A DNA stretch of 64,000 nucleotides from Symsagittifera roscoffensis (lineage: Eukaryota > Xenacoelomorpha > Acoela > Convolutidae). Shown piece after piece: positions 1 through 11,341 of this stretch. The position numbers and the translations under genes were made by a program. The notes beneath the pieces were generated by a model. That model made no database searches, had not been told where the DNA came from, and worked only from the letters and a program-made list of their open reading frames with translations. Numbering within the stretch: position 1 is the stretch's first letter; every line of letters starts with the position of its first letter. Location: contig NC_087068.1 of NCBI RefSeq assembly GCF_963678635.1, forward strand, positions 51,128,563 to 51,192,562, read 5' to 3'.

Positions 1-1111
1 ATCTAACGACAAAGAGCAAAAGCATAGAGAGAACTTGCTTCGATCGTAACATTTTAGTTAGTCCTTGACATTTCAATCGGAATAACCGCATTGCACAAAT
101 TAGATTTGTGCAATAGATGGATGTATCACAAGCATTCAGATGGTTAGAACTTAGTAGATAAATTGTGTTTTGCTACCTTATCCGGCTACTGATATACTCG
201 ACATTTTTGCTTGATAACTTGGGGATCAGTGGCAACAAAAAATTAGGAGCATTCAGCTCGGTCTCAAGGAAAACTGTAGGCAAAAGTTATAAGCTAATTG
301 CAGGCATGGCAATGAAAAGTTGCTCGTTCAAACCTGTTCCATTTTTTTTCCACAAATTTTTAGAGAATTCAGCAATTTTTATGAATAGAAAGTTTAAAGA
401 TCTAAAGCTTGGAACTTTCTGACTCAGAACTTGCGTATGTTTTGGATTTAGTTATTTACTTTTATTAGAACTAAGCGAACAGCTGAACCTGTACTCAGCT
501 CAAAAAATTCATATGTTTTTTAGCGGATAGATCGGGATTTGGTCTCAACGTATTGGTCTGAAGGATTAAAATTTCCCACTAAACCATCTTTACAGTTAGT
601 AAACCAGGCTGACCAAAATTCGCTATCTTAAATATTTTCTTCTAAAACTAGCTCATGTTTTTAAATAAAATTTAGGATTTTCGCAAGAAAAAGTTTTTCT
701 TGCTCACATAAAAAGCTTTAACATTGAAACTTTTCCAGCAACCTTTTTCAAACGTTTTTTTTTTCGAAGAAATTATGAAATTTCTAATTACTATCAAGCA
801 TTTGTGAAATGTTACGGTAAGTTTCGCTCTTTATCTCAATAATTGAACAAAAACTATGCGCACCTTGAACAAACTTTGGAGAATTTTATAAAAATCTTCT
901 AGGACCGTACACAATACCTTCCTTGTTTTATGACATGATTAATCAAAAACTAAATTTATTGGAATTAAGAAAATTTCCACGCTTAACATATATTACTAAA
1001 GAGAAATTTTGAAAAAGAATAGAATTTTGTTTTTTGAAATTTTGATCCAAAACACATTCTTTTATTTCAAAATCTGAAATTTCCGTACGAATAAAACCAA
1101 AAAACAAACAA
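1..1111. repeat. Left copy of a ~1.1 kb direct repeat (LTR-like), cut by the window edge
   Basis: The first base of the window already lies inside this repeat, and nearly the same sequence returns at 3298-4481 in the same orientation. It is AT-rich with several poly-T runs and no convincing ORF. The copies differ by scattered substitutions and small indels, and the right copy has ~85 extra bases at about 3698-3782. Two direct repeats around a reverse-transcriptase fragment suggest LTRs. However, no TG...CA ends, primer-binding site or target duplication could be seen, so a plain segmental duplication is also possible. Confidence 0.6.
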
Positions 1112-1231
1112 GACTGCTCGTATCAGGGCAAAACCCTGAATGTTCCGACTGCTTTTTCAGGTTTATAGAGCAGTAGTAACATAAAAAAATTAAATATAAT
1201 TTAAAAAAATGAAAAATGAGCCCTCAAGCGT

Positions 1232-1633
1232 TTTTTTTTTTCATAAATTGTCAATCTGCAAGGCTTACCGAAAAGTGCTCTCAATCCAATCGTTCGAGAC
1301 ACGATTCGATGTAGGTTTTTTCTTCCTCCTAATTGTCTTGAGTCACTATCAGGATCTCGTTCAAAAACAATAGGTACGCTGTAATCATGATAGGGTTTCA
1401 TCCAGTCTTGGCGGAAGTTAGAAGGTATGTCAGATAACCCATAAAGTCTCGTTTGGTACTGGTACGCAAAGATTGCTCATCCCCCACAACGGTTGAAGTA
1501 CCTTGACGACCGGTTCCAGCCACAGTTGTGAGTAAGAGTACTTAAGCTCTAATTTGGAGAACCAGAGGGTCTCATCACCCGTTCGAGTCATTTCTTGGGT
1601 GATGCAGTCCTTGAGGATAACAATGTTTGGCAT
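1232..1633 (-). pseudogene. Ty3/Gypsy-type reverse transcriptase fragment, catalytically dead
   Basis: Read on the minus strand, 1633-1430 gives WFSKLELKYSYSQL, matching RT motif A (usually LDL..AY.Q) with the catalytic Asp changed to Glu at 1547-1549. After a frameshift near 1440 comes RLYGLSDIPSNF, the conserved strand usually seen as FYGL..MP..F. After another shift the YxDD box reads FLNE (1356-1367), so both catalytic Asp are lost, followed by ILIVT and a region with three stops. RNase H and integrase do not follow, because the repeat at 1-1111 begins about 120 bases further on. Family assignment rests on the order of these three blocks. Confidence 0.6.
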
Positions 1634-1639
1634 CTGGTT

Positions 1640-3265
1640 GTTGTTCTAGTGAATCGATCTGCTTATGGCTGTAGAAATTGAGGCAATTTTAGAAGATTGG
1701 CCTCGTTTAATTGTGATCACTATCGAGAAAACATATTTAAACTCCGGAATTTTGGCTAAATTTTTGAAGTGTTCATTTTCCTTGATTCGGATGCCTCTAC
1801 CGTTTTTATGTGTGGCTTTAAAATTTTTATCGAATTTTGAACGTACCGTGAAAATAGTTCAGAAATTGGAAAATTCGCTGGCTGATTCTGGTCTGGATTC
1901 CATAAAAACTTTTTTCACTACATTTTTGGCCATCCGTTTCGGAGCTACTGTCGCATTTTTTCCATTAGATGCGATGAGCATAAGTTCCAGTTCGCCGAAA
2001 ATGATTCGGAAATTGTGTCCTTTGCTTAGCTTGTCGGCTGTTTCTCCTAATTCATCAAATTTCGCATCATTCTCTACCATATAACACAAACTGTCTTCTG
2101 ATGGAAAAGCCCTGTAGAAATGTAGATCGGCGATGGCATCCCTGTCTTCTATGTTATATTTCAACATCTATGTATTCAAGTCCTGCTTTCCATTTCCAAT
2201 TAAGTTTACCTGGCCTATGTTTTCTCTCATAAATGTTCCCGAAAACCGATACATTTTTTTTACTTATACAAACGAGCAAAATGAATTTGCACCGTAGTTG
2301 TTAAAATTTTTTCCCATTGCATTAGAGAAGTTTTGTAGTTGCAGGACCATTGTGGGTCACATTCACTGCACGGGTTTGTCACCTCTGAAAGACAATTTGT
2401 TTCTGTCTGGTACTGTTCTAATTTTTTGTCGATAAACGAAATATCTCGGGTCCTTTTCTTAATGGTATTAAGAATTCAACGGCCCTTTATGTTTTGAACC
2501 AATTGCGAATTCGCTTCCCATTTTTTGCGAGTTTAAGCTGGTAACAGACTAGTTGCCGGGTCCATTGTTTCTTTCAGTAGTTACTTCTGAATGGCACTCT
2601 TTAGCAGATTGAGAGTGCTCATGATAACCCCAAATTGCATAATTGAGAGTAGCAAAAAATTTTCTCTGAGAGTTCATTTTTGGAGAGGAGTAGAAATTTC
2701 GAACACCATTTTGCGATGGGTTCTGAAGGTTCTTCCAGCATATAGCACAACACCATGGTTGTCACCCTTTGTTCCTGGACAACCCAATTGGCATGTTTGT
2801 TTTGCCAATTGATCAGTCCTTTTGCTGCCAATGAAAGATTTTTTCTTCTGTCCACTTTATCCCAAATGACGTTTTTTATTGCAATTTCAAGGGCTCTTAT
2901 CCGTTGACTTTTCTTTTCCATCCAAAGTTGCAAAGTTTTGAATTTCCTCGCTTTTAAGTCCCTTGTACTATTGAAAATCCGTGTTCCGTTTCTTCATAAG
3001 TGTTATCTGTGAGTACTAGTTTTGCAGTTTTCGGTTTCCAAGATTTGTACTTGTCGTGCTAGCTACATCCAGTGTTACATGCTGTTTCTTTTTTCTCCCT
3101 CCTTTTTCTCCCATTGCACTGGAGGTTCCGGTGTCGGCCTCTCCCAGAACTTGTTGACTCCGATTTGGCTTTTCTCAATTGCCCGCGGCGCCTTGTGGTG
3201 AGGAGTGTAAAGAGCGTATTCTTAATACCGGGAACATTGAATTCAAATACGACACATTGACGCAA
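1640..3265 (-). pseudogene. Unrecognised coding remnants upstream of the RT fragment
   Basis: Three minus-strand open stretches lie in the order expected upstream of RT: 3265-3059 (68 codons, basic, Arg-rich), 2933-2619 (104 codons) and 2167-1859 (102 codons, with an acidic helical start and a Lys/Ala-rich end). They lie in different frames or are separated by stops. By position they could be gag or gag-protease remnants of the same element. I recognise no CCHC knuckle, no DTG/DSG protease motif and no other signature, so the assignment is inference from order and strand only. Confidence 0.3.
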
Positions 3266-3297
3266 AAGGACATGTTAAAATCTTAAAATAAACATAG

Positions 3298-4481
3298 ATC
3301 TAACGACAAAGAGCAAAAGCATAGAGAGAACTTGCTTCGATCGTAACATTTTAGTTAGGCCTTGACATTTCAATTGGAATAACCGCATTGCACAAATTAG
3401 ATTTTTGCAATAGATGGATGTGTCACAAGCATTCAGATGGTTAGAACTTAGTAGATAAATTGTGTTTTGCTACCTTATCCGGCTACTGATATACTCGACA
3501 TTTTTGCTTGATAACTTGGGGATCAGTGGCAACAAAAAATTCGGAGCATTCAGCTCGGTCTCAAGGAAAACTGTATGCAAAAGTTATAAACTAATTGCAG
3601 GCATGGCAATGAAAAGTTGCTCGTTCAAACCTGTTCAATTTTTTTCCACAACTTTTTAGAGAATTTAGCAATTTTTACGAATAGAAAGTTTAAAGATCAC
3701 TTAATTGCTCGTTACTTTTTGATTACATTGTATAAATTACTCGAAAGAATGCACTAATATCACGTCTGTCACTGTATGTTCTAAAGCTTGGAACTTTCTG
3801 ACTCAGAACTTGCGTATGTTTTTGATTTAGTTATTTCCTTTATTAGAATTAAGCGAACAGCTAAACCTGTACTCAGCTCATAAAATTCATGTGTTTTGCG
3901 GGTAGATCGGGATTTGGTCTCAACGTATTGGTCTGAAGGATTAAAATTTCCCACTAAACCATCTTTACAGTTAGTAAACCAGGCTGAACAAAATTCGCTA
4001 TCTTAAATATTTTCTTCTAAAACTAGTTCATGTTTTAAAATAAAATTTAGGATTTTTTCAAGAAAAGTTTTTCTTTCTCACATAAAAAGCTGTAACATAG
4101 AAATTTTTCCAGCAACCTTTTTTAAACGTTTTTTTTTTTCGAAGGAATTATGAAACTTCTAATTACTATCAAGCATATGTGAAATGTTACAGTAAGTTTC
4201 GCTCTTTATCTCAATAATTGACCAAAACTATGTGCACCTTGAACAAATTTTGAGAATTGTATAAAAATCTTTTAGGACCGTACACAACACCTCCTTTGTT
4301 ATATGACATGATTGATCAAAAACTAAAATTATTTGATATAAGAAAATTTCCACGCTTAACATGTTTTACTAAAAGAAATTTTGAAAAAAAATCGAAGTTT
4401 GTTTTTTGAAAGTTTGATCCAAAACCCATTCTTTTATTTCAAAATCTGAAATTTCCGTACGAATAAAACCGAAAAACAAAT
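3298..4481. repeat. Right copy of the ~1.1 kb direct repeat (LTR-like)
   Basis: This copy aligns end to end with 1-1111 and ends at the same point (after a fragment like ATAAAACCRAAAAACAAA). It holds an extra ~85 bases at 3698-3782. If the pair are LTRs of the minus-strand element, this would be its 5' LTR, but the bases next to it on the internal side show no TGG-type primer-binding site. Confidence 0.6.
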
Positions 4482-7400
4482 AAACCTTTTCCAAGTGATT
4501 TGTTTCAATATTAAGTGTCTTTTATTTTGTTAAGTTTTTGTAAAAATTGCTCTTTAAGCACTTATTAGAGGAAACAAAATAATACAAAACTTTCAAATAC
4601 TCGAAAATTATTACAAATTCTTTTGCAATTGACTGAGCTCAACCGTTAACTATCAAAATGAATATTTTCAAAACATTTGAAAAAGACGAGTAAGAGCAAT
4701 CTGGAAGAATCAAGAAAACTGGTAAGAACATTTTTTTATAATGAGTCTTAAGATAGGAACTTTATGTCTTCAAGCTGAATTTTTCTAATCAATGATTTGA
4801 GTGCCTCCATAAAAAATAAAAAAAATCATCATCCGGTAACAAAGACAAAAAATGATTCTCAAAGATGCTTTTAAAAATTGTCAAAATTGTTTTAGATTAT
4901 GCAAAAAGGCAGCTACTCTCGCCCAAAAAAATTTCTAATGAGGATAGAAACTTGATATTGGTAATTTAACTTAATTTTTTTTTGTTTTCTGTATAGAAAC
5001 TATATCTTTCTCATCTAACAAAAAATATATGATTCCTAGAAAAGATAACCAGAAATCAGTTCGCTGCTCAGCCGCAAAGAGATAAATCGAGTATACTGAA
5101 TAACGTTGGCAAACAATTCAAATTAGCAATTGTTTCAAATCAAGTTATATTTCGAATTAGATTGCTGTGACTATGAATTATTATCAGCTGCTGTGGCCAA
5201 ACCTTTAACACAAACGTCCATAAGACGGTATGTTGCAGGTTCGAGACCCGACAGGAGGTTTCTTTTCTGGCTAGAAATAGCCTAGATTCAGCTAATTTCT
5301 GATCTGAAATGAGATGAGAAACAAACATTACAAAACCCTGCTTCATTTAAACATTTGAAAAAGACTTTCTGGCCAGATATTCAGATAAGAAATTAATTAT
5401 TTCTCGTCAAAATTCAAGAATTTTTTTGGTACGGGTAATTTTGATACTGAAATGTCTCGTTCTAGTTTGTAAAGCTTATTTTATTGCAGGAAGAGAAAAA
5501 ATTTATCATATGTGAGAAAAATATTCTTGTTCACATATGACTTGAAAATTTTTTATAAGCTAGCAGTTGTTAGGATCTCTTTTTTTGATGGAATATGAAG
5601 GGACATTTTTTAAATGAATCAGCTTCAAAAAGTATTTTTACTCTGGCAAAAAATCAGGGGTATTTTCGGTTATACCCCTCCCCCTAAATGATAATGAAAA
5701 TGAAAATGAAAGTTTTTCTTACAAAGTTTGACTGATTTTCTTTAAAAATGCAGAGCTGATATTCCGAGCGTTAACCCAAGCTAAAAATGGCAAAAAAGCG
5801 AGCTTAATGAAAATTATAAACGTATGTGGAATTTTTTTAATGAAAATTTTGCACAAAAAATTGTCAAAAATTGGGAGAAAAATTCGGTTTGAGTCTCAAT
5901 TAAGGAAAAATGGCTCGTTTTTACCAGTCCCCTTATAATAAAGTGCATTTCTTAGTAACAGTGTTCCAATTATATAATAATTTTAATTTATTTCTTTTTT
6001 TCAAAATTTAGGGCGCGGGGATTAACCAAAAATACCCAAAATCAGTACTAAATGCCGAAAACGGATGCAGTTTTTTATGCGTTTCAAAATCAAAATCCTA
6101 AAATTGTCTTTTATTAGCAAAAAACGCAAAAAAAATAGATAGATATTATCAAAAAGTTTTTTCAAAAACTAATAACATAGGACTAAATGATAAAAAAATT
6201 TCCCTTTGTTTTGAGTAATTTTGTCTCAAAATTAAAAACAAATTCACGGTCTCCTTTGAAGAAAAGGATGAATGACGTTGGTGCAATTAGGGTATGATGC
6301 CGAAATCATTAACCTAACTGAAAATATTTCTCGATAGTTTCCTTTTATGTCAAGAGCAATGACCGCGCTTCTTTTTTTGCTATTCCCTCTACAAAATGCT
6401 CATCAACTGAATTTCATTCAAGCAAGGCAGAGGGAGGGAAACCGAGAGTTCATTAGTGGAAATTACTGTTCATAAAAACCAATCAAGTGTGCTCCAAGCG
6501 TATTAGTAGGCTTTGCCACATTTTAACCAAACCTGTCTCAACAATCTGCTAATGATGCTCATAATCACTTCCAGTCGAAATTCCGGAACGACGAAGCTCA
6601 AAAACTTCTCCAGCTTCAAAGAAAACAACTAACAAAACTAGTTGAATGAGAAAAAATTGCAGAATTAACTCAATTTACAAAAAAATTGGCACATTTTGCC
6701 TTATTAGGTTTATAAGGTTATGATTTACGATTTAGAGATTCTTCGGTTTTTTGAGACATCGGCATAAAAGTGTTCTGGTCAAACAGATTTCTGTTAGTTC
6801 TCGATTGTTGTTCACTCCGTAAAAATCAATGACGTTTTGGATCATTCTCAATTTATAGCCTTCCTTTTTATTGTATCTCCGCATTTTTCTTAGGATATTT
6901 TAATGGCGCTTCCTAAGCTGCGATGTCATTATTTTTCTATTTGTGGAAGTTTATGATGCATGCATGCTCCCACATATAAGAGGCCAATGTGTGCTTTCTC
7001 AAACTTGTCTGATTTTTGTAAAAAGTCTAATTTTTTTTTTACGAAACAGAAACGCTAAAAGCAACTAATTTTGGCAAAATCTTGTTTTAGGGCTGCTTGT
7101 GTGAAAATTTTGACCAAATTTTTTTTCCGAATTAGCATAATTTTGCACCTTTTGCAAAATTTGATGGTTGGTTGACCGAACCCCCTTGGCTGGTGAAGTT
7201 TCCTGGGGGTGTCTCCGTCAACCCGTAAGATTGCTAATGAGTGAGAATATAGTGTTTACTGGGTGTTTACAACGTTTATTTCAGTCTCAGGACTCAGAGA
7301 ACCTAAATAACATCGATACTATTTTGATCTGAAAAAAGTCGACAGAGAAAACTTGTATGATTTTTTTTTACAGTTCTCGTCAATACCCCGTGAAATCTAT

Positions 7401-7552
7401 TTCGCCTTAAAAATTAATTTTATACTGATGTCATGGATAGTTCCCAACTGAAAGTTGACTCGCCATTGTTACCAAAAACGTACGTCGTTCATAAAATCTG
7501 TGGCAAAAATTTTTTTGATCAAGTACTGGATTTTTTTTGTTGCAGGTTACTG
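4482..7552. other. AT-rich stretch without a recognisable gene
   Basis: There are many A and T homopolymers and no ORF with coding character. The short open frames here are explained by base composition. A (GAAAAT)n-like tract lies near 5690-5720. The only structured signal seen is the tRNA-like sequence at 5187-5258. Confidence 0.6.
5187..5258 (+). pseudogene. tRNA-like sequence (tRNA pseudogene or head of a tRNA-derived SINE)
   Basis: A perfect pol III B box, GGTTCGAGACC, lies at 5238-5248 and an A-box-like TGGCCAAACC at 5194-5203, at the spacing of a 72-nt tRNA. With position 1 at 5187, five of seven acceptor pairs form (GCTGCTG with CAGGAGG), but the T stem has two mismatches. The D-arm resembles Leu/Ser tRNAs (TGGCC....TTTAA), and a CATAAGA-like anticodon loop would put TAA in the anticodon. 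The mismatches argue against a working tRNA. A SINE head is the alternative; no second copy is seen in the window. Confidence 0.4.
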
Positions 7553-7866
7553 GACTTTTTTTGTTGCTGTATGTTATATCACCAAGTCTACAAAACCTGC
7601 GCCATTGGCGTATTTTTTTTCTTTTTTTTTCAGTTTGCGTTTTGGTTGAAGTTAACGCTTAATTGAACGTAAAAGTAGAACTCAATTTTCTCGATGAGAA
7701 AAAGATAGTTTTGGATTGATATAAAAACTGTCAAAACATCAGTTGTTTTGGTCGCATTTGGGCGTTGAAGCGCCCTTTTAAAACTGAAATGGCTTGCAAA
7801 CTTCATCACAAACCAGTAATCAACAATATTTAAAAACAACAATTTTGATAACGAATGAATTATAAA
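7553..7866. repeat. Interspersed repeat R1, copy 1
   Basis: This is a ~300 bp sequence starting at TACTGGA plus a T-run, passing through CACCAAGTCTACAAAACCTGCG, a poly-T tract, and GTCGCATTTGGGCGTTGAAG. It recurs at 9028 and 15655. It is the most diverged of the three: for example it has CAAAACATC where the others have CGAAACATC, and its right flank does not continue like theirs. An antisense frame stays open in the copies but has no recognisable domain. Confidence 0.75.
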
Positions 7867-8421
7867 AAAGGCGAAACCCAGATTTTGACAGACAAAAACC
7901 AATCAATCACACTCCGAGAAGATTCAAGGACGTATGATTAGCCACATCATACATCAAACCAGCTGACATCGAAAATAAATACGGTTTTGGTGAAAATCAG
8001 CCCGGTTAATTGAAATTCGGGTGAAAAATTCTTTTTGCTTCGAGTCTCGCGGCTTGGTATGCTTTTACTCAGGAGCGGATTTTGCCCCCCCCCCCCCCCT
8101 CTCAGGGATTCGACCTCCTGCCGACCCAAAGGGTCCCCCTTTGTACTATTTTGAGATATCCGTTTTTGATGATGTTTCCTAAAATTTTTCTGAAGGCGCC
8201 TTTGTTGCCAACGTATATTAATTATGAGGGGGATGCGCGCGACGAAAAAATTGTCCAAAAAGTGCTTAAAACGCCTTTTTTGGCCTGTTTTGACAAAATT
8301 TTTTGAAAAGCGCGCGCCAATTTTTTTGGTCAAACATTGTCCAAAAAGTGCTTAAAAACGCCTTTTTGGGCCTGTTGTTTCAAAATTTTGACTGCGGCGC
8401 AGAAATTTTGCCAAAACAAGG

Positions 8422-8990
8422 ACTTTTTAGTGCTTTGGGAGAGCTCCAAAAATCAATTTGGTCAATTTAAAAAAAGTAGACAACATTTTCCAAAATTTTT
8501 TGAAATCCGCTATTTCCTCCCTCCTCGAGAAAATCCTAGATCCGCCCCCTGCATTTACTTGCGTCATACCAAAAATACTAGCACTGGGACAGATTTAGTA
8601 GTGCCAATCGAGTGTCTATCGAGGGTCTAGCAAATGGACCCGATGTAGTCTTTAACTTTTGAGATTGTTCTTAGCCTTTCAGAAGTTCTTGTACTTTGAC
8701 AGCGATGAAATGAAGCAACCTTTTTACTTTGAACTTCTTTGAACAACTCTTCTCTTCCCAAGCAATGAAAAGCACTCATTGTTCCAATTGCAATTTATAA
8801 GAAATGGCATTTGCGGTTTTTAAACTTTCCGAAACTGCATTTGTGGTTTCCAAAATGTCCGAAATTGTTTTTGAGATATTTGTGGTTTCATTCGAAACTT
8901 TCTTGAAAGGATATGACTAATTCTTGGGCCAGTCTAATATTTTCTCGAGGGGGCAGATTTTCAAAGATTTTCAAAAAATTTGTCGACTGA
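8422..8990. repeat. Internal ~0.57 kb direct repeat, copy 1
   Basis: CTTTTTAGTGCTTTGGGAGAGCTC begins a block that returns about 938 bases later at 9360. It includes a TTTCCGAAACTGCATTTGTGG motif repeated within the block and the two CTCGAG-containing inverted arms. R1 copy 2 sits between the two blocks. Confidence 0.7.
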
Positions 8991-9027
8991 AAATAGTACA
9001 AAATATTTTGGGTCTTGTTGGGTCATG

Positions 9028-9352
9028 TTACTGGATTTTTTTGTTGTTGTATGCTATATCACCAAGTCTACAAAACCTGCGTCCTTGGCGTGTTTTTCTC
9101 TTCTTTTTTTTTCAGTTTGTGTTTTGATTGATGTTAACGCTTAATTGAACATAAAAGTAGAACTCAATTTGCTCGATGAGAAAAAGATAGTTTTGGATTG
9201 ATATAAAAACTGTCGAAACATCAGTTGTTTTGGTCGCATTTGGGCGTTGAAGCACCCTTTTAAAAATGAAATGAAATGGCTGGCAAACTTCATCAAAACC
9301 AGTAATAAACAATATGTAATAAGAAAAAACTTATAACGACTGAATTATAAGT
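9028..9352. repeat. Interspersed repeat R1, copy 2
   Basis: It is almost the same as the copy at 15655, including the antisense frame at 9312-9112 and the downstream sequence as far as about 9511. That shared tail shows that copies 2 and 3 moved or were copied as a longer unit than R1 alone. Confidence 0.75.
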
Positions 9353-9359
9353 TTGGTAA

Positions 9360-9930
9360 CTTTTTAGTGCTTTGGGAGAGCTCGAAAAATCAATTTGGTC
9401 GATTTCAAAAAAAAGGTTGACAGAATTTTCGATAATTGTTGAAAATCCGCCCCCCTCGAGAAAATCCTAGATTCGCCCCTGCATTCACTTACTTCACACC
9501 AAAAATGATAGCACTGGGTTAGATTAAGGAGTGTCAATCGAGTGTCTATCGATGGTCTAGCAAATGGACCCGGGGAAATCCTAAGCTTTTCAGATTGTTC
9601 TTAGCTTTTCAGAAGTTCTTGTACTTTGACAGAAGCGATGAAATGAAGCGGCCGTATTACTTTGAACCTCTTTGAACAACTATACTCTTCCCCAACACTG
9701 ACAAGCACTCATTGTTCCAATTGTATTTTATAAGAAATTGCATTTGTGATTTCCAAAATTTCCGAAACTGCATTTGTGGTTTCCAAAATTTCCGAATTTG
9801 CATTTGAGCTATTTGTGGTTTCATTCGAAACTCTCTTGAAAGGTTATGACTAACATATGGGCGAGTCTAATATTTTCTCGAGGGGCAGATTTTCAAAAAA
9901 ATTTCGAAAGTTTTGTCGACTGAAAATAGT
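9360..9930. repeat. Internal ~0.57 kb direct repeat, copy 2
   Basis: Matches 8422-8990 with moderate divergence. Its first ~150 bases also match 15963-16116 downstream of R1 copy 3. Confidence 0.7.
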
Positions 9931-10014
9931 ACAAAACCATTTGGATCGGCAGGGGCTCAAAATCCCTGAGAGGAAGCCGTCCGCCTCCCAGCACCCTCCC
10001 TAAATCCGCTACTG

Positions 10015-10962
10015 GACTAATTATAGGCAACCTTGTTCCAAACATTCACTCAAAACTTAGACTGGCGGGCGCCCTTTTACCTCAAAACTTTTATCTGTTC
10101 GGAAATTTTATCTATTTTTATCTTTTAACTGCCAGCTTTTATCTACTAACAGCGAATCCGCGCTGACCGGTCTTCATGGGCACATCCCCACTATAAATAT
10201 ACAACCATCGATCCGTGGTGGCGGAATCCTTCATTTTACAGGAACAGTTAACGACGGAAGGCAGTCTTTATGTCGACGGATTGAGCTACGGAAGATTGTT
10301 CAGCAACGTGGTTTAGTCATTCTAGAAAAAAAAACTGTTTTGTTTTTTTGTACAGTAGTTTAAGCAATTCTTCCTTTTGTCAAGATACCAAATTCTATCT
10401 GGGAACAATAAAAGCATTCCAAGTGAAAACCCATTTTATGGCAAAAGAAGCGAGATCAGTTTTTTGAACTTCAAGCATTCCGGTTCTCAGAAAGGCAAAG
10501 AATAATAAAAAAAAAGCCAAATTAAAAATAAATTTTCCAACAACAAAGCGATGCGTGCGTGCCCTTAGAGCAAAGGGAGAAACTAAGCCAATGTGCTCAA
10601 CGACTGACGTAAAGACTGAAGCATGTTTTTGGAGTATTTAAAATTTCAGTTCCCTGAATTAATCATTGTCTAACTGCAAGAGTGTCCTTCACTTGGTTCC
10701 ACCTTAGACCTGAGAAGAAAGAACACTTCAATTACTGTATGAAAAATTTGTAAAGTGTAAACATTTTTAGTTCAGGTTTTCAGATTAGTTGCTGAAATAA
10801 TTTTTGGTGAAGTCAATTAAACAAATGGTTAATCTGCGACGAATTTCGTGCTGGAAAAAACCATTTAGAATTTCTAGGGTACTCATTGATACTTATGAGT
10901 CAAATTTGTCCAAAAAGCAGCCTTTAAGTTCAATTAGTGTAGTTATACGTTTAAAATGTCTT
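10015..10962. other. Unassigned stretch with a TATA-like element
   Basis: No gene is recognised. A GC-richer patch at about 10070-10290 contains CTATAAATATA at about 10191, followed by an initiator-like TCATTTTACAGG about 40 bases on and a short GC-rich leader. This could be a fragment of a promoter or an LTR, but no transcript can be inferred. The rest is AT-rich. Confidence 0.35.
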
Positions 10963-11321
10963 TGGAGCCAGATCTGAATTATGATTTTAGTATTGGTTAT
11001 AAATTAGATATTTTATCACTATAAAATATTTAATACTAACCAATCATACTCCATCGAACTAACAACCAACTAATTTGTAAGTGCTGAAGTTACTTGTAAT
11101 TTCAGCACCAGAGAGTTTTGAATTTAACCTAGAACTTAGTTGCCTCTCCTAGAGACCTACTCGCAAAAAACCAGTATACTCTAGATCTATTGAGACTAAT
11201 TTAGACTAGCAGATATAAGAGTAAGATTAAGATCGGTATTAGACTAAGAAGTTGCACGAATCTGTCCGGCCGAAACTAAGATCTGCATTTACTCTATGAG
11301 TTGAACCTCAAGCATAAATCA
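10963..11321 (+). repeat. Element A 5' LTR
   Basis: It starts TGGAGCCAGATCTG and ends near AAATCA. It is homologous to 16750-17135, 33920-34306 and 41695-42081. It lacks ~28 bases present in all the others (the AGATAG...CTATCT hairpin). A TGG primer-binding-site-like sequence begins at 11324. The TG...CA limits are inferred from where homology between copies stops. Confidence 0.75.
11081..11108. promoter_or_regulatory. LTR hairpin (13-bp arms, 2-nt loop), element A
   Basis: GTGCTGAAGTTAC-TT-GTAATTTCAGCAC forms a 13-bp stem with one mismatch. The same structure is in each LTR (16867, 34038, 41813). In the 33920 LTR the arms are perfectly complementary. Position within the LTR suggests a role in RNA structure or termination, but that is inference. 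Confidence 0.6.
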
Positions 11322-11323
11322 TC

Positions 11324-11341
11324 TGGTGCGACCAAAAGTCT
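11324..11341 (+). promoter_or_regulatory. Putative primer-binding site, element A
   Basis: TGGTGCGACCAAAAGTC starts 2 bases after the inferred LTR end; the same sequence is at 17138 in element B. A PBS complementary to a tRNA ending GGTCGCACCA is plausible. I cannot name the tRNA. Confidence 0.5.

Larger units (their letters stand above)
8070..10014. mobile_element. Nest bounded by inverted GCGGATTT-type ends (possible hAT-like or fold-back non-autonomous element)
   Basis: The left end (8070-8127) reads CAGGAGCGGATTTTG, a run of 15 C, then CTCAGGGATTCGACCTCCTG. The reverse complement of the right end (9944-10014) reads CAGTAGCGGATTTAGG, a G-rich stretch, then CTCAGGGATTTTGAGCCCCTG. CAGNRGCGGAT ends are seen on many animal non-autonomous DNA transposons, including hAT-like ones. 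I could not find an 8-bp target duplication. Inside, a second inverted pair (CTCGAGAAAATCCTAG against ATTTTCTCGAGGGG) occurs twice, so this is a nest or fold-back structure. No transposase is visible. Confidence 0.45.

Noticed and set aside
7433-7666. Plus-strand frames across R1 copy 1
   Set aside because: They depend on poly-T runs and differ between R1 copies.
8082-8333. Pro- or Gly-run frames over the C15 tract
   Set aside because: Low-complexity DNA read in two directions; no coding pattern outside the tract.
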